A stretch of 64,000 bases of DNA from Gordionus sp. m RMFG-2023 (Eukaryota > Nematomorpha > Gordioida > Chordodea > Parachordodidae): the NCBI RefSeq assembly GCF_954871325.1, contig NC_088776.1, positions 50,858,569-50,922,568 of the forward strand, written 5' to 3'. The position numbers were made by a program, and so were the translations under genes. This document shows positions 1-25,528 of this stretch, piece after piece. Numbering within the stretch: position 1 is the first letter of the stretch; every line of letters begins with the position of its first letter. Under the pieces are notes generated by a model, which was given only the letters and a program-made list of their open reading frames with translations, did no database searches and was not told the DNA's origin.

Positions 1-1384
1 AAGCAATTTTTTTTCCATCGTAACTTGAACTGCGAACTCATTAGAGGAGCATCATTGAAATTAGAGGGGGGATAGTTAGTTATGAAATAATTATCATTAT
101 TTGAATAAAATTGGAAAGGGATGAATTGTATTTTCTTTTTTTAATAATTTTTATTTGGTAGGTGGTTAAAAGTTTTGAGAGGGTTGATATCATTTATAGA
201 TATGTATACAAGCCCCTGATTATATTCTCCACAGTCCTTTTCTTAAGTTAAAATAGGAAATGGTATAGCGTATTATCTTATTTTAATAGATCCCTTTAGG
301 CCATATTTTTTGATATCTAATTCACATTTAGAATAAATATCCTTACAAAATAAATTTAATTATAAAAAGTTTTTTAAAAAATGATTTTTTTATTTATTGA
401 ATATGTGAAGGAAAAAGTAGAGCATTGTCATATCATATCGTCTAAGCCAATAGTTTGTTTGTTAAATATATAACTGAAGTGTAAAATTTTAAAAGAATCA
501 CTGATTTGGACAAAGACTGGTTAAAAATAACCATGGGAAAAAACATCGGACAAAAACATCCCAATATAAAAAAATTTACATGCTTTAATGAATAAAAGGA
601 AAATGTAATCCTCATTTTAAACTTTGCCCTTTAGTGTAATACTTGAGTATTTATAATAATATTTTACTAATAATGTTGCTCATCAAAAGTGATCATATTT
701 GTAAGGGAAAACAACTATATGACTCAAGGGGTAGGAATATGAAATTTAAAATAATTTTATAATGCATGACGAAAGGTAGTTATTTTTGAAATATTAATCG
801 TAGGATTGATGTGGTAGAGAAAGATCACATATAAAAGAATTTGTAAATATCCTCATAAAATCTGTATCTTGACGAATGAGTCGGTATGTAGCTTGCTAAA
901 TTTTATACCAAAGTAGACCTTCCTATATTTTGTCACAAAAAATAATGCAAATATAAAAAATTTGAGCCTATAATATAAAAACAAACAAAAATTTATTATT
1001 GTATTTTATAAGACTCTGAAATAAAGAGGAAAGAATGGCGAAAATATTTATAATTTATAACCAAGGGAATGGCACCAGCCAGACGAGAAATTTTTTTTTT
1101 TAAATTTCGGCAATACTTTTTTTTTAATAGTTATAATTTATCAATTATGTCATTAATTATTTGTTAATTTTTATAAGTGTGGCTATATTTTTATTATATT
1201 TTAAAATTATTTATTCAATAAGAACCCAAATCAAAATATTATATTTAAATTAATTGAGATTCATGCCGAGATATTATACTAAATCACGCACCCCCCCCCC
1301 CCTTCCCAAATAAACAGAAAAGATAAAAAGATATCTATAAAGATCGTAAAATATAACTTGAAATATTTTGATCACCACCTGTAG
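1..1384. other. A+T-rich intergenic DNA, nothing recognised
   Basis: No coding signature on either strand. Contains poly-T runs and a 12-13 base C run near 1290. No repeat family recognised. Confidence 0.5.
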
Positions 1385-1640
1385 TATGCCTAATTCTCTT
1401 ATTATATTACATACTTCATTAAATTCACTATGAGTAAAATGCTCTCCTTAATATTAGGAACTCAATAAATAGCAGTATTGTGATCACATGTATTTATATC
1501 GTTTTTCTTTTTCAAACATATTTTTATATTCAGATCTTATAGAATATTTGACTATATGACCAGGTCAAATATTCCCCCGTTTAATTGACCCGTCAAAATC
1601 TAGTCATTTGACTGGTTAATTGACTGACTGCTAACCCTGG
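1385..1640 (+). mobile_element. hAT-like 3' end, GACCGGTCAA family (copy 1)
   Basis: Shares about 250 bases with 46845-47106, including CAGTATTGTGATCACATG, a run of short TTGACC/GGTCAA motifs in both orientations and a terminus ending CCCTGG. The short inverted motifs next to a CAGGG-type end are typical of hAT subterminal regions. Only this end is seen; no target duplication could be matched. Confidence 0.5.
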
Positions 1641-1675
1641 CCAAAATTGATTGATAAATTTATAAATATTAGGTC

Positions 1676-1897
1676 TAGTGTTGTTAAACGGCTTATTTTG
1701 AGCCGATTTTTAAAAACGGCTAACTCAATATTTTAGCCAGAAAAATATTGCCTAAGCCTTGAGATTTTTTAATAGATGTTCAAACCTTTGTTCCTTCTAC
1801 AAACAAAATCTTCAGTCTTGCTTAATATTATTCAGGATGAAATATTGAGTTAGTCGTTTTTAAAAATCGGCTCAAAAAGAGCCGTTTAACAACACTA
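1676..1897. mobile_element. hAT-type MITE, copy 1 (full length, 222 bp)
   Basis: Begins TAGTGTTGTTAAACGG and ends with its inverse. Terminal inverted repeats extend about 60 bases through the AGCCGATTTTTAAAAACGG block, so the unit can fold back on itself. Flanked by a perfect 8-bp duplication ATTAGGTC (1668-1675 and 1898-1905), which assigns it to the hAT superfamily. No coding capacity. Confidence 0.9.
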
Positions 1898-2252
1898 ATT
1901 AGGTCATCAGACATTAAATAGGAATGCTACCCAGATATCAATTTCGCCAGTAAATATCAAGATTTAACTAATAAACTCAATGATTAATATATTGATAAAG
2001 CTGAGTTCCTTGTGCGCGATTATTATAAAATAAGAACTTCGAAGAAAAGGATAGGATAGCGAAAAAGTGTATTTCAATAACAAATTTCATAAACCAGATC
2101 TAAGTTTATTAATCATTATATAAATTTTTTAAGGTTAAAAGAAAATTACAAACTATCATTGTGAATCAATCTTCAACCTATTTTAAAAAAATATTATTCA
2201 AATAATTTAATTATAAAAAAGTGATTCAAAATAAATTAGTCATTATTAGCAA

Positions 2253-2715
2253 TTATCGCGATATTAAATTCTCTATAATATCTTCACGATATATGTTTCG
2301 CGATAATAACTTCGCTATAAAATTTTCGCGATTATTGATTCGCGATTATTGATTCGCGATTAAAGTTTCGCGGTAATGTATTCGCTTTAAAGGTTTCGCG
2401 ATAAAGATTTCGCTATAAAATTTTCGCGATTATTGATTCGCGATAAAAGTTTCGCGGTAATGTATTCGCATTAAAGGTTTCGCGATAAAGGTTTCGCTAT
2501 AAAAAATTCGCGATATTTGTTTCGCGATATTGTATTCGCGGTAATGTATTCGCTATAAAGGTTTCGCGATAAAGGTTTCGCTATGAAAAATTCGCGATAT
2601 TTGTTTCGCGATATTGCATTCGCGGAATAGTATTCGCTATTATGGATTCGCGATAAAAGTTTCGCTATAAAATCCATTCGCGATAAACGACATTCGCGAT
2701 AAAAGTTTCGCTGAA
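2253..2715. repeat. 14-bp TTCGCG minisatellite, array 1
   Basis: About 33 tandem units of 14 bases built on TCGCGATAAAGGTT and TCGCGATTATTGAT, with the TCGC core kept and the A+T part drifting. Long open frames on the minus strand here are by-products of the repeat (42 bases = 14 codons). A decayed array with the same core lies at 51685-52030. Confidence 0.85.
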
Positions 2716-3341
2716 TTGACATGGAACCGTTCAAACATATCTATAAAGATGAATATATATATACATCAACAATAATTCACCCTCTATTTAAATTAGATTA
2801 GCTCACTATAAAATTATGGGTCAACGAAGGTAGAATTGAACTTATTTCCAGTTTGATAAAATATCTTGACAAAGAAAATGCAGACTTCTATTCCTTTAAA
2901 AAACAACACGCATACCAGATTTGTTATTTTTCAAAACGCGTTACTAGATGGAAGGAACAATAAAAGGGGTAGTCCCATATTAGGAATTTACCCCTTCTAT
3001 GGGATATGGGTAATGCCATCTGGTCTTTTTTAATCAGATTTGAAGAAGCCGAGAAGTTTATAAGGTCGATGGAATCTGAGGAATTCAGAGCACTGAATAA
3101 TGGAATTGCATTGATTGTGTCTAGGGATTTATTTTTTGCCAGCAATGCAGAGCAGGCTGGGTTGTCTCTACCAGTCAACATCACACCCCAAAAGTGCTGT
3201 TCGGTAATTGTGAACAATTGAGACGGATACTAATGACACGTGTTAGTTAGTTTTTAGTAAGTTGCTACTGATTAATATAAGGGATAGGCACGAGAAATTT
3301 TCGCTTTGAACAGTGAAGAAAAAAGAAAACGATAATAGAGG
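2716..3341. other. Unassigned intergenic stretch with a short G+C-richer block
   Basis: Between 2924 and 3221 both strands are open for 70-97 codons and base composition is more even than the surroundings, which suggests an old coding sequence, perhaps from an element, but neither translation matches a family I know. Confidence 0.3.
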
Positions 3342-3944
3342 GATTATATTAATGTTGTTATAGCCCAATTTTGGTAGATTTTTAATAACGACTCGATTAT
3401 TATTTTAGCCAAAATAATATTATATAAGCCTGGAGATTTTGTTTATGGATGGTTGTTGATTGATCATATATAAATTTAAAGAATTAATCTTAAATTTGAA
3501 TAGTTAATCTTATATTATAAATTGATGTGTTTGATATAATTTAACTATTCACAAAAACGTGATATTAGATATTTTTCAATTAACTTTTTTTATATATATA
3601 TACTATGTTTTTAGACATGACATAATAATAAAATATTTAACAAATTTGTTTAACCTTATTTTTATGGTGCCCCGGTTACGGTGGTACGTTTTTCGTTTTT
3701 CTTTCTCTTTAAAAAAATAAAATAAAGTAAATAATAAAAGTTTAAAAAAATTAAAAAAATATCCTTACCTTGATTTCTTTTGTAAAAATAAAAAGTAAAC
3801 GAATTACTTGTCAAATTCGTAGTTCGATATTGGAGATGATATAAGGACAAATAAAATTTTTTGACTTTTCTTTTCGATAGTCAAAATTTTATCCAAATTT
3901 ACAAAATTATAAAAGAATCAAATATTATTCACTACCTTACCTAT

Positions 3945-4220
3945 TATGACTATCTTATCTATTGTGACGATTGCTTAATCCATTGAGATGACTCTATTAA
4001 TATGACTACCTATTGTGACGATTGCTTAATCCATTGAGATGACTCTATTTATATGACTACCTATTGTGGTGACTACCTATTGTGACGATTGCTTATTCCA
4101 ATGAGATGACTATTTATATGACTACCTTTGTGGTGACTACCTATTGTGACGATTGTTTAATCCATTGAGATGACTCTATTTATATGACTACCTATTGACT
4201 ACCTATTGTGTGGATTGCTT
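3945..4220. repeat. 51-bp tandem repeat inside the LTR element
   Basis: Four to five imperfect copies of a unit carrying GTGACGATTGCTTAATCC, ATTGAGATGACT and TATGACTACCTATT. The spacing is 51 bases in the first copies and longer where part of the unit is itself repeated. Confidence 0.8.
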
Positions 4221-4897
4221 AATCTATGAAGATGACCAAGAATCAAACCTTAGCACGTTCTTTCATGCAAAAAGCTTCTTTCTTCATGGTGTCCCGGCTC
4301 TGGATGTTGGACTGGAATATGATAACCAGCACCTAATCTAATGTGACAACCTAGGAAGAACTGATATGGAAGTTGAACGATAGGTTATGAATTCTATTTT
4401 GTGAGACCAATGATGATTACTTATTATTCAAATCCACGTAAGAAGAAAAGTTATTAAAAATTAAAATTTTATGCCAGGATAAAGGCATGTTATAATTTTA
4501 AAATCACTAAAATGTAAAATCATAATGGATATATTTGAACACACAAAAAACCTTTAAAAAATTATTTACTTAAATTCTTAGTGAAATATTATTTTTTGAT
4601 TTCTTGAATGATGACCAATTGTTGTAAATTAACAACTAATCCTAAAAATGAATTCTTAAATTAAAACATATGAATTAAAAGGGATTGATTTAAATAACCC
4701 TTATAAGTAATACTTAATATGATAAAAATGTTTTTGAAATAAAGCTTTTGAAGACAAAAGGTTATGTAAAAATTAAACATCATTATTTTAGAAAAATATT
4801 GTGTGAAATTTAAATTTTTTTTAAGAGAGGGAAATGTGCATAATATTTGCATATTTTAACCTCGGAGATTGAAAATAAATAAAAATGAATTAAATAT

Positions 4898-5003
4898 TAA
4901 AACGCTACTAATTAAATATGGAAACGCTAAAAAATGTAAAACGCAAAAAATATAAAACGCTAAAAATATAAAACGCATAAAACGCTAAAAGTATAAAACG
5001 CTA
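4898..5003. repeat. AAAACGC short tandem array inside the LTR element
   Basis: Seven or more AAAACGC boxes separated by TAAAAATAT-like spacers of 8-14 bases. No coding potential. Confidence 0.75.
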
Positions 5004-5840
5004 TGATTAACTTAACACCTAAAAAATAATATAATAATCGTTATGATTTATCATTCCTTATTCTGGATTAAAATTTTATTCCTTAAATTATCATTCCTTA
5101 TTACATATTTTTCCGAAATTCAAAATTTATTCGTGCATATTATTCATATATTTGATTTGATCAACTATTCCAAATTACATATTCCGATTTATTCCAAATT
5201 CCAATATTCGACTGGATTAATTATGAAACATGATAATAACAATTTTGAGAAATGTGAACAACATACGATAAGGATATCAAGCCTACAAAAAACGTACAAA
5301 CTCACGCAACTCTAATAAACGATTTTATCAAACCTATGTGATAGAATCATGCCTACGAGAACATTTGAGACTTATGCGCTAGCCAAGATAAAACCGAGTA
5401 CAATCGAAACGGGAAAAAACTTCTGGGACAACAAGCTCTCGATGACTGCTGAGAAGAAGCTTCGTTCTTTGTAGAAGAGGGGGAATGTTGATTGATCATA
5501 TATAAATTTAAAGAATTAATCTTAAATTTGAATAGTTAATCTTATATTATAAATTGATGTGTTTGATATAATTTAACTATTCACAAAAACGTGATATTAT
5601 ATATTTTTCAATTAACTTTTTTTATATATATATACTATGTTTTTAGACATGACTTAATAATAAAATATTTAACAAATTTGTTTAACCTTATTTTTAGTTT
5701 AACCTTATTTTTAATGGTAGAAAGGTTTGGACCTTTATATGCCAAATCTCGAGGCTTACATAATATTGTCCAGACTAAAATCTTAATTTGGCGTTTTTAA
5801 AAAGACCCAGATAAGGTCGTTTAATAAAACTCGATTATAT

Positions 5841-7090
5841 TTATGATAGTAGAGTTTCGAGGCAGCGGGCAACTAGCTAGACATCCCATTCCTTTTGTTT
5901 GCAAGTGATTGGTAAAGGGGTATCAGAATGGATCCAGGATCTTCATAAAACTAATTCTCGGTGTAGGACAAATCACCCTTGGTATTGTGGGCGTTAACGG
6001 TAGGTTTAGTTAATAGACAGCTAGAAATTAAATAGTTCAAGCTAAATCAGGAAGAGTTTGATATCATGTCCGTCAAATTTTGCTTGGAGAGAAGTCAATT
6101 TTTTTGAACTTAAATTTTAGGATTTCTTTCATAAGTGCCTTGATTTCAGTTTCGTATACGTTTAAAGGAATAGGATATTAGAAGACAATGGTAGTCATAT
6201 GAACATAAAGAATGCGCGATATATTTAAAAAAATTCAAAAGAAAAAACAATTTATGAGGAACTTTTGCTATCCAATGAGGAGCTGAGAATGACCACAGGG
6301 TATAGACTAGGCTATGACCTAGCTTTCTCCATAAATCTAATAAGCGTGGTAAAAACTTCTAAGGGCTGATATGGTCTAACTTATTTATATTCTAAAAGAT
6401 GGATCAGTCCCACTATTAACTCTATAATCTCGAACAAATTAGTTTGCCAACTACCGAAACCTCTTGGAATTCTTCCACTTATCCACGTCTAATGAGAAAA
6501 GGACAGATGGGCTTACAAACATTCCTTGGTTTACAGGAAAATATTTATTTTAGATTTCACTTGTCCCTACCAATTTTCCTCTAACCCAAATATTGACCCG
6601 ATTATTACAGCCGAAAGTCAAAAAAATAGAAAGTACCATATTTCAGATTTTTACTTTATCCCAATTATTTTTACCAATAGATCCCAAGGCCTCATAGGCT
6701 ATCATTTTTTTAGGATTTTAGGTAAAAAAAAATTCAAATTAATGGTGATTATGGATCCTTTTAGAATTTTACAATCAATTTAAATCGCTGTGTTCCTAGC
6801 TAAATTCCTCAAATTTCATGAGAACTTTTTTGCCCCCCACCCCCCATAGTATATGTTTTAATAAATATAGTTTTTATATTTGTTTTGTCTTAGATTATTT
6901 ACATGTTGTTATAATTTAATATAATTTTATATAATGTAATTTTTTTATATATTTTTTTAAATTTAATAGATATTGAAGTATTAAAAATTATTATGTAAAA
7001 AAAAAGAATCAACGTGTTATGTAGATGGATATTGATAGAAAGAGTGCAAGAATCTGATAAAGAGTGTTTGGAGAATTTAAGAAAGAATTT
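5841..7090. other. Unassigned intergenic DNA, partly G+C-richer
   Basis: 5860-6500 has a more balanced composition than the surroundings and may be decayed coding sequence of an element; translations in all frames are short and not recognised. The 85-codon open frame at 6526-6783 resembles nothing known to me. Confidence 0.3.
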
Positions 7091-7640
7091 CAAGACAAAG
7101 TAAAGATAGTGGCGAAGTCGAAAGATTACATTTGTGGGAATGTTTTCTAAATGAATTCAAGTCAAGTAAATAGGGGCCTCACAACCTCCTGCAACTCCCA
7201 CACCCAGTTAAAATGGATTCAAAATGAGAGATGTCTTATGCTCTATTCTTGCAGAAATTATTTCGGCAACAAGAAGAATGGTCTCTGATATAATTGTTGG
7301 GTTTTTGCAAGGCAATGAGTCGTGCACAAAAGAGTAAGGAAGATACAAAGCTTGGAACATCCACGCCTAAAATTTTATTGCAGAAGTTAGTTAACATAAT
7401 TAAGATTGAAGTCTGTGCGCAAATTAATGGGGAGGAAATGTCCTGTATAAATATAGGAAGAATTCCGTCAAAATCGAGGGCCTACGATGGAATTTGAGAT
7501 TGGCTTTCCTCATTTCATACTGCGTGAATTCGATCGCGCAAATGAAGTATAAATGAAGATTAATTAAAATGATTCTGAAGTTTAGATGTTTGGAACAAAG
7601 TTTAATGTAAGTCTGATCAGAAGTTCAGTGAGGGAATCCT
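7091..7640. other. Unassigned block with coding-like composition
   Basis: G+C-richer and purine-skewed, with a 67-codon open frame at 7294-7497 on the plus strand. No domain recognised. Could be an old transposon or gene remnant. Confidence 0.3.
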
Positions 7641-7829
7641 TTGCACCAACTGAAGATGTTTAGCACAGCGAAAGTGTGTTAAGCATTGTTGTTAATGTAA
7701 TATAATATTTGAAAATCAATTGTCAAAAAATAAATTAAAAATTATTACAAAAAGAATATATACTATAATATATTACTTTTTGGGAAAAAAATTAATTGAA
7801 ATTTATATATAATATTTAGTATTCTTGAA

Positions 7830-7925
7830 TAAAGAGTAACGCATTCCTTTTTCCACAAAGTAATAGCAACGAGTTCCTTTTTTTCAAATGTAAAAAGTAA
7901 CGCGTTTATTTTTTGAATTAAATTT
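7830..7925. mobile_element. Remnant with AGTAACGCGTT subterminal motifs
   Basis: Three boxes of AGTAACGC/AGTAACGCGTT spaced by about 30 bases. Arrays of this motif occur at the ends of some animal hAT elements; a similar pair of boxes lies at 37925-37990. Only subterminal sequence is seen. Confidence 0.4.
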
Positions 7926-8939
7926 TACAGCACTAGATATTATAAAGATTCCATTTTTTGGTGGATGTTTTACTACGGAAAAAAAAACCTTAATACCCAT
8001 TTCTTTATTCTAAAAATAAAACTTTTATTTATTTTAAAACTATATTGAAATAAAGTATAAAAAACATATAAACTATATTAAATTTTTTTTAAACATAATT
8101 TTAAAAAAAACAGAAGACCGGAGACAAACAATGAATTTAAAAGGTTTTAAATCCGAAGAAACTAAATAAAGATAATCGCCTCGGGAAGCAGAAATATTGG
8201 GCTGATTGCATATTAAGAGGATCCATTATCCCCATTAATTTGAGATTTTTTTATGCCTAAAATCTTAAATAATTTATTGATATTAAATGAAGTTATATAA
8301 AAATAACCAATTCCCTTGTTCCTTTATCACAGAGGAATTCTAAATATCATTTTTTTTGATAAAAATATATCATATTTTCTACATTTATTTTTTGAATTAT
8401 TTTTAAGGCCCTAGCACATCCAAACTTATTTTTAATTTTTTTTGATAGGAACCCGAGTTTTAGGCCGACTTGAAAGGCTCAATCAGATATGTACTTATTT
8501 TTAATTTATTACTTTCAAAACTCCCACTATAATTTATATACCTGTATTAGTGCCGCCGAAATTTTTCCCCTTGAAAAAAAATTATCTTCGAATTTTATTT
8601 TATTTTTGACAATGAAAACTAAAATTAATAGTATAAAAATTAGTGTCGAAGATGCAACAAGTTACAAGTTATATAAAAGTAGCTAGAAATTTTTGAAGGG
8701 CATGTGAAATTGAAATACCGTGTGCTGTTTTTAATGGCGGGACCGGGAGTACTACCTCTAAAATTTAAGTCATTTAGAGGTGACCTTACAAAAATGTTTC
8801 ATAAAATAATCAAAATTTTAAGGGTCACATTTGGAAAAAAAAGGCCTCGACATTTTTCTTGGAAATGAATCTGAAAAAAATAATACCATTTTTGACATCC
8901 CAAAAATCTAATCGTCAGAGTGGGGTTCAGGAGCTGATG

Positions 8940-9140
8940 ATATTTTAAAGTCAACAAATAAGGAACGAAGTATCAAAGATACTGACCTAGAAGGGCGACC
9001 AAAGACATGTTGGGTGAAAATGTAGATAATTATATGAAAAGGTTAGGTTTGACCCTGGGTGATGCCAAGACCGTGTGGCGATTAGAAGGGACAATGGCCT
9101 ACCCGGCTAAATTTGGAAGTCACATGACGAAAAAGAAAAA
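8940..9140 (+). mobile_element. LINE 3' fragment (ORF2 C-terminal end)
   Basis: Translates to GRPKTCWVKNVDNYMKRLG followed by LTLGDAKTVWRLEGTM, the GRPKxxW...LGLTLxDAxxxxxWRxL signature found at the very C-terminus of many non-LTR reverse-transcriptase proteins. Sequence before it is decayed. It is not the same family as the LINE at 49-51 kb, whose end reads GRPKLQWGHKV. Confidence 0.7.
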
Positions 9141-9565
9141 GTATAGAACTAAAAGCTATTTATCCTTCATTTAAAAATGTTTCAAATTAACAAATTTGCT
9201 TACGATTTTTTTTATCCGCTTCCTACCATTTCATTTTATCAATTATAGCCTAACTTAGCATACGGCTTCCTGAGTCTTGATATCAAATATATATAAAAAA
9301 AATTATGTTTATTATTTTACACAAGGAAAAATCAAGAAAAGATTTAAAGCGATTATTATATAAAATGCGACAAAAAAATGCGAAATTAAAAATATCACAT
9401 TTTATATTAGTTTGTTTCAAAATATTTTCGACGAAGTTCATAAATTATTTTAAAATTGATATAAAAATTTGCTAAAATTATGATAAACCTTGAATGATTG
9501 AGGAGTGTCCGTAAAACATAAAATATTTGTCAAGAGAATTAACGCGAAAATGATAAAATGTCACT

Positions 9566-9697
9566 TTTATTTACGTCGAATCAATTTATGTTTGATATCC
9601 TAATCTTGTCTTTTTTAAATAAAAATTCTTGTTAAATATCAAAAAAATATTGAGTGACTGACTCCTTTAAAAAATATTTTATTTTGATTTTTTTATT
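9566..9697 (-). promoter_or_regulatory. Candidate polyadenylation signals of HADHA
   Basis: On the minus strand AATAAA occurs at 9697-9692, 9683-9678 and 9571-9566, that is about 8, 22 and 134 bases after the HADHA stop codon. The last has the most usual spacing. In DNA this A+T-rich the hexamer is common by chance, so this is positional support only. Confidence 0.35.
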
Positions 9698-9704
9698 ATT
9701 TTCG

Positions 9705-22834
<13,130 letters not shown>

Positions 22835-23018
22835 AATTTCATAAAAATTATATTAAAGCTCAGCTGTAAAAAAAATGTGATTTTTGTTCCAAATCGACAA
22901 AATATTATAATATTTTTGTTACTGTTTAATTTAAATTTTTTTGCGACAATTTTGTAATAATGTAGTCAGTGCACAGAAATAAGGAATCTTAGAATTTCAC
23001 AAATTTATATGGTGTGGC

Positions 23019-25520
23019 CAGAGTTGGGCAGTACCACGAATAATTGTATCTAAGATACAAGATACAAGATACAAGATCCTTTTGTATCTTGTACTTAGTA
23101 TCTTATTGACATTTTTAATAAGATACTAGTATCTGTATCTAAGATCCTTTATTTTGAAAAGTATCTTGTATCTTTTTCATTTTCTTTAAAAAGATACAGA
23201 TACAGATTCTTTTTAATATTCATGTTTAAAACATTTACATATCACACAATGTAACTTTATTTTCTTCGTGAAATCTTGTATTATTTTCTTTATTTTTTCC
23301 CACTATATTTTAAATATATTGATAACCAAAATTAGTTAGAATTTTGCAGGTCACAAAGATAGATAGATTAAAAATAATAACTCCAAAACTAAATAAGAGA
23401 AGGATATATTTTATATGTAATATTTTTTAATTTGTACAATGTTTAACAATCATAGTAGTGAAGATGAAATTATGGAGATAGGTTCTCCTGAATCAAATCT
23501 GAATCTTAAAATTCTAGATGGAAAATTCATGTGAAAAAGAACAAGGTACAAGCTGAATGTCAAAATTGCAAAGTAAAAAAGTTATTAAAGATTCAACAAA
23601 CTCCTCTACAAACTTTGTTAAACATATTAAAGTATATTATACATTTTTATTTTATAATTATTAACATAATAATACCTACACTTAAGTCCCTCTTAGATAA
23701 TTTATTAAAATTTTTTATAGAAGATTGTTGATTATCAAATTAAAATCATTTTGGATATATATTTTTCAGGGATGTATCGATACCACTTTTTGGAGGCCGA
23801 TCCGATATTCCCGATATTAAATTGATATTGGCCGATTACCGATCCGATATCATATCTAATGTATTCTGTAAAGATACCAATGGTTTTAATTTTTCTTTTT
23901 ATTATTATAACATCTTTAATTTAACTATACCATAACTTATGTCATTTAAATATATTATAATGATCAGTTATAGTTAATGTTTATATTCAATTCAATTGCA
24001 ATTCTAAAAGTATATAAAATATTTTTATTGTTAAATCACTTTTATATAATAGATAATAACATTAATCTATATACATAATAAGTAATAAACAATTATATTA
24101 TAATTTGAAATAAATATTTTTAATAATATTTAACATTAATATATCGAAGATTTCTTTTTAGAAATACCAATATTTCCAATTTATCATAGGTCAGCTTGCG
24201 GCGATAGTAACTGTCAATATCGCCTGCTTCACTAAAAACAGATTCTGAAGAGAATATCGCACACTTTAACAGAATGAGCAAAAAAAATAAAAATATGGCA
24301 GAATGTTTATTATTAATTATTATTATTAAAAAAATATACATAAAAATGGATTTCGATTTTATTTCTATAAATAAATCTTAGATATAACTTTTTTTTAAAA
24401 TTTTATTTTTGTTAAAGAAGCCATTTTATATCGGATCAAATTTTATAATATTGGCCGATAAACAATATTTTAAAATGGGTGAAATCGGCCCGATCCGATC
24501 CGATAAAAAATATCGGCACATCATTAATATATTTTTTATATAATTATTTTAGCAAGTTCTTATTAGAGGAAATATTTAAGGTACAATTGATATATAAAAT
24601 TAGATAATTTTAAAGGGCTTTTAATAAAATAATTATAATGAGGTAGAATTTAACTTTATTAGTTACTTTTATATATTTATGATATAAAAATTACATTACA
24701 GTATTTATTTACAAAATTTAATCAATTTTAAATGCATTAAAGGAAATTGTTATGTATTTAATAATTATAATAAAATGTTGTACATTATTTTCATATTTTT
24801 TATATATAATTAATGATTTTGTAAGAAATATATAAAAATATTTTGAAAAGAGATTTAAATAATATTTATATGTATGATATTACAGACGCAAGAATTAATT
24901 AGTCATAATAATGGAAAATAAACTAATTTTACAAGATACATAAATATCACAAACAAGTTACTTATTAAAGATAATGAATAAAATAAAACTAGTATATTTT
25001 TTTTAGATATGCCATTTAGCCATATACTCCGAATATAAGCTATATTTAAAACAACACAGAAAATAACCTGCAAATTCAAATAAATCATTTGATTTATATT
25101 TTCTTCCTATTTGCAAATTTTCAACTCCCATTAAATATATTACTCTCCCTTCCCTGTTTAAACTATTAATAAGCAAAAACTAATATTAAAATCCCTGGTT
25201 ATTATAATTACTTCATTAATAAATATTTTATTAATTATTGCAAATATTTATTCTTATATGTGTATGCTATGTTCTTCACAAACACAAATAATAAAAACTG
25301 TATTTTATAAGCTATTCTAATTTAATTAGTAATGATAATTTTAATTTAAAAGTATCTTGTATTTAAGATACTCTAATTTAGTAAAAGATACGAGTATCTT
25401 TTATCTTGTATCTTTTTGAAATTTTGAAAAAGATACTAGTATCTATATCTAAGATTCATTTTTTATAAAGAATCTGCATCTGTATCTAGATTCTTTTTCT
25501 GGAGGACCTGCCCAACTCTG
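23019..25520 (+). mobile_element. hAT element with CAGAGTTGGGCAG ends
   Basis: Terminal repeats CAGAGTTGGGCAG and CTGCCCAACTCTG, perfect 8-bp duplication GGTGTGGC (23011-23018 and 25521-25528), and subterminal runs of AAGATAC/GTATCTT at both ends. On the plus strand 23430-23620 encodes the start of a transposase with a BED-type zinc finger (ECQNCKVKK, later a His before a Lys), crossed by a frameshift; the rest has decayed or been replaced by the insertion at 23768-24530. It begins 185 bases upstream of the HADHA start codon. Confidence 0.9.
23768..24530 (-). mobile_element. hAT element, TATCGG family (copy 2), nested in the 23-25 kb element
   Basis: Starts CAGGGATGTATCGATACC, with CCGATCCGATA boxes at both ends. 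The minus strand at 24120-24260 encodes a hAT dimerisation fragment (SSESVFSEAGDIDSYYRRKL, then FLKRNL). Flanks are A+T-rich and the target duplication is uncertain. Confidence 0.75.
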
Positions 25521-25528
25521 GGTGTGGC

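Larger units (their letters stand above)
3454..5713 (+). mobile_element. Small non-autonomous LTR retroelement, structurally whole
   Basis: Direct terminal repeats of 211 (3454-3664) and 228 bp (5486-5713), starting TGTTGATTGATC, nearly identical apart from a short tandem duplication in the right copy. Flanked by a 5-bp target duplication ATGGT (3449-3453 and 5714-5718). Directly inside the left LTR lies TGGTGCCCCGGTTACGG, a plausible tRNA primer-binding site; directly before the right LTR lies the purine tract AGAAGAGGGGGAA. The 1.8-kb interior holds a 51-bp tandem repeat and an AAAACGC repeat, and no recognisable gag or pol, so it resembles the TRIM/LARD class mobilised by a relative. Family cannot be assigned. 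LTR similarity suggests a fairly recent insertion. Confidence 0.85.
3350..5832. mobile_element. hAT-type MITE, copy 2, split by an LTR element
   Basis: The left half (3350-3453) and right half (5719-5832) belong to the same MITE family as 1676-1897; the outer flanks carry a perfect 8-bp duplication GATTATAT (3342-3349 and 5833-5840). The interior is occupied by the LTR element 3454-5713 together with its own 5-bp duplication. The MITE therefore inserted first and the LTR element later. Confidence 0.85.

Noticed and set aside
2471-2734. 87-codon minus-strand open frame with repeated SRNKYREFF
   Set aside because: Product of the 14-bp minisatellite read in one frame; no start context or homology.
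3945-4220. Regular direct repeats considered as a CRISPR array
   Set aside because: Eukaryotic context, no unique spacers; a head-to-tail tandem repeat inside an LTR element.
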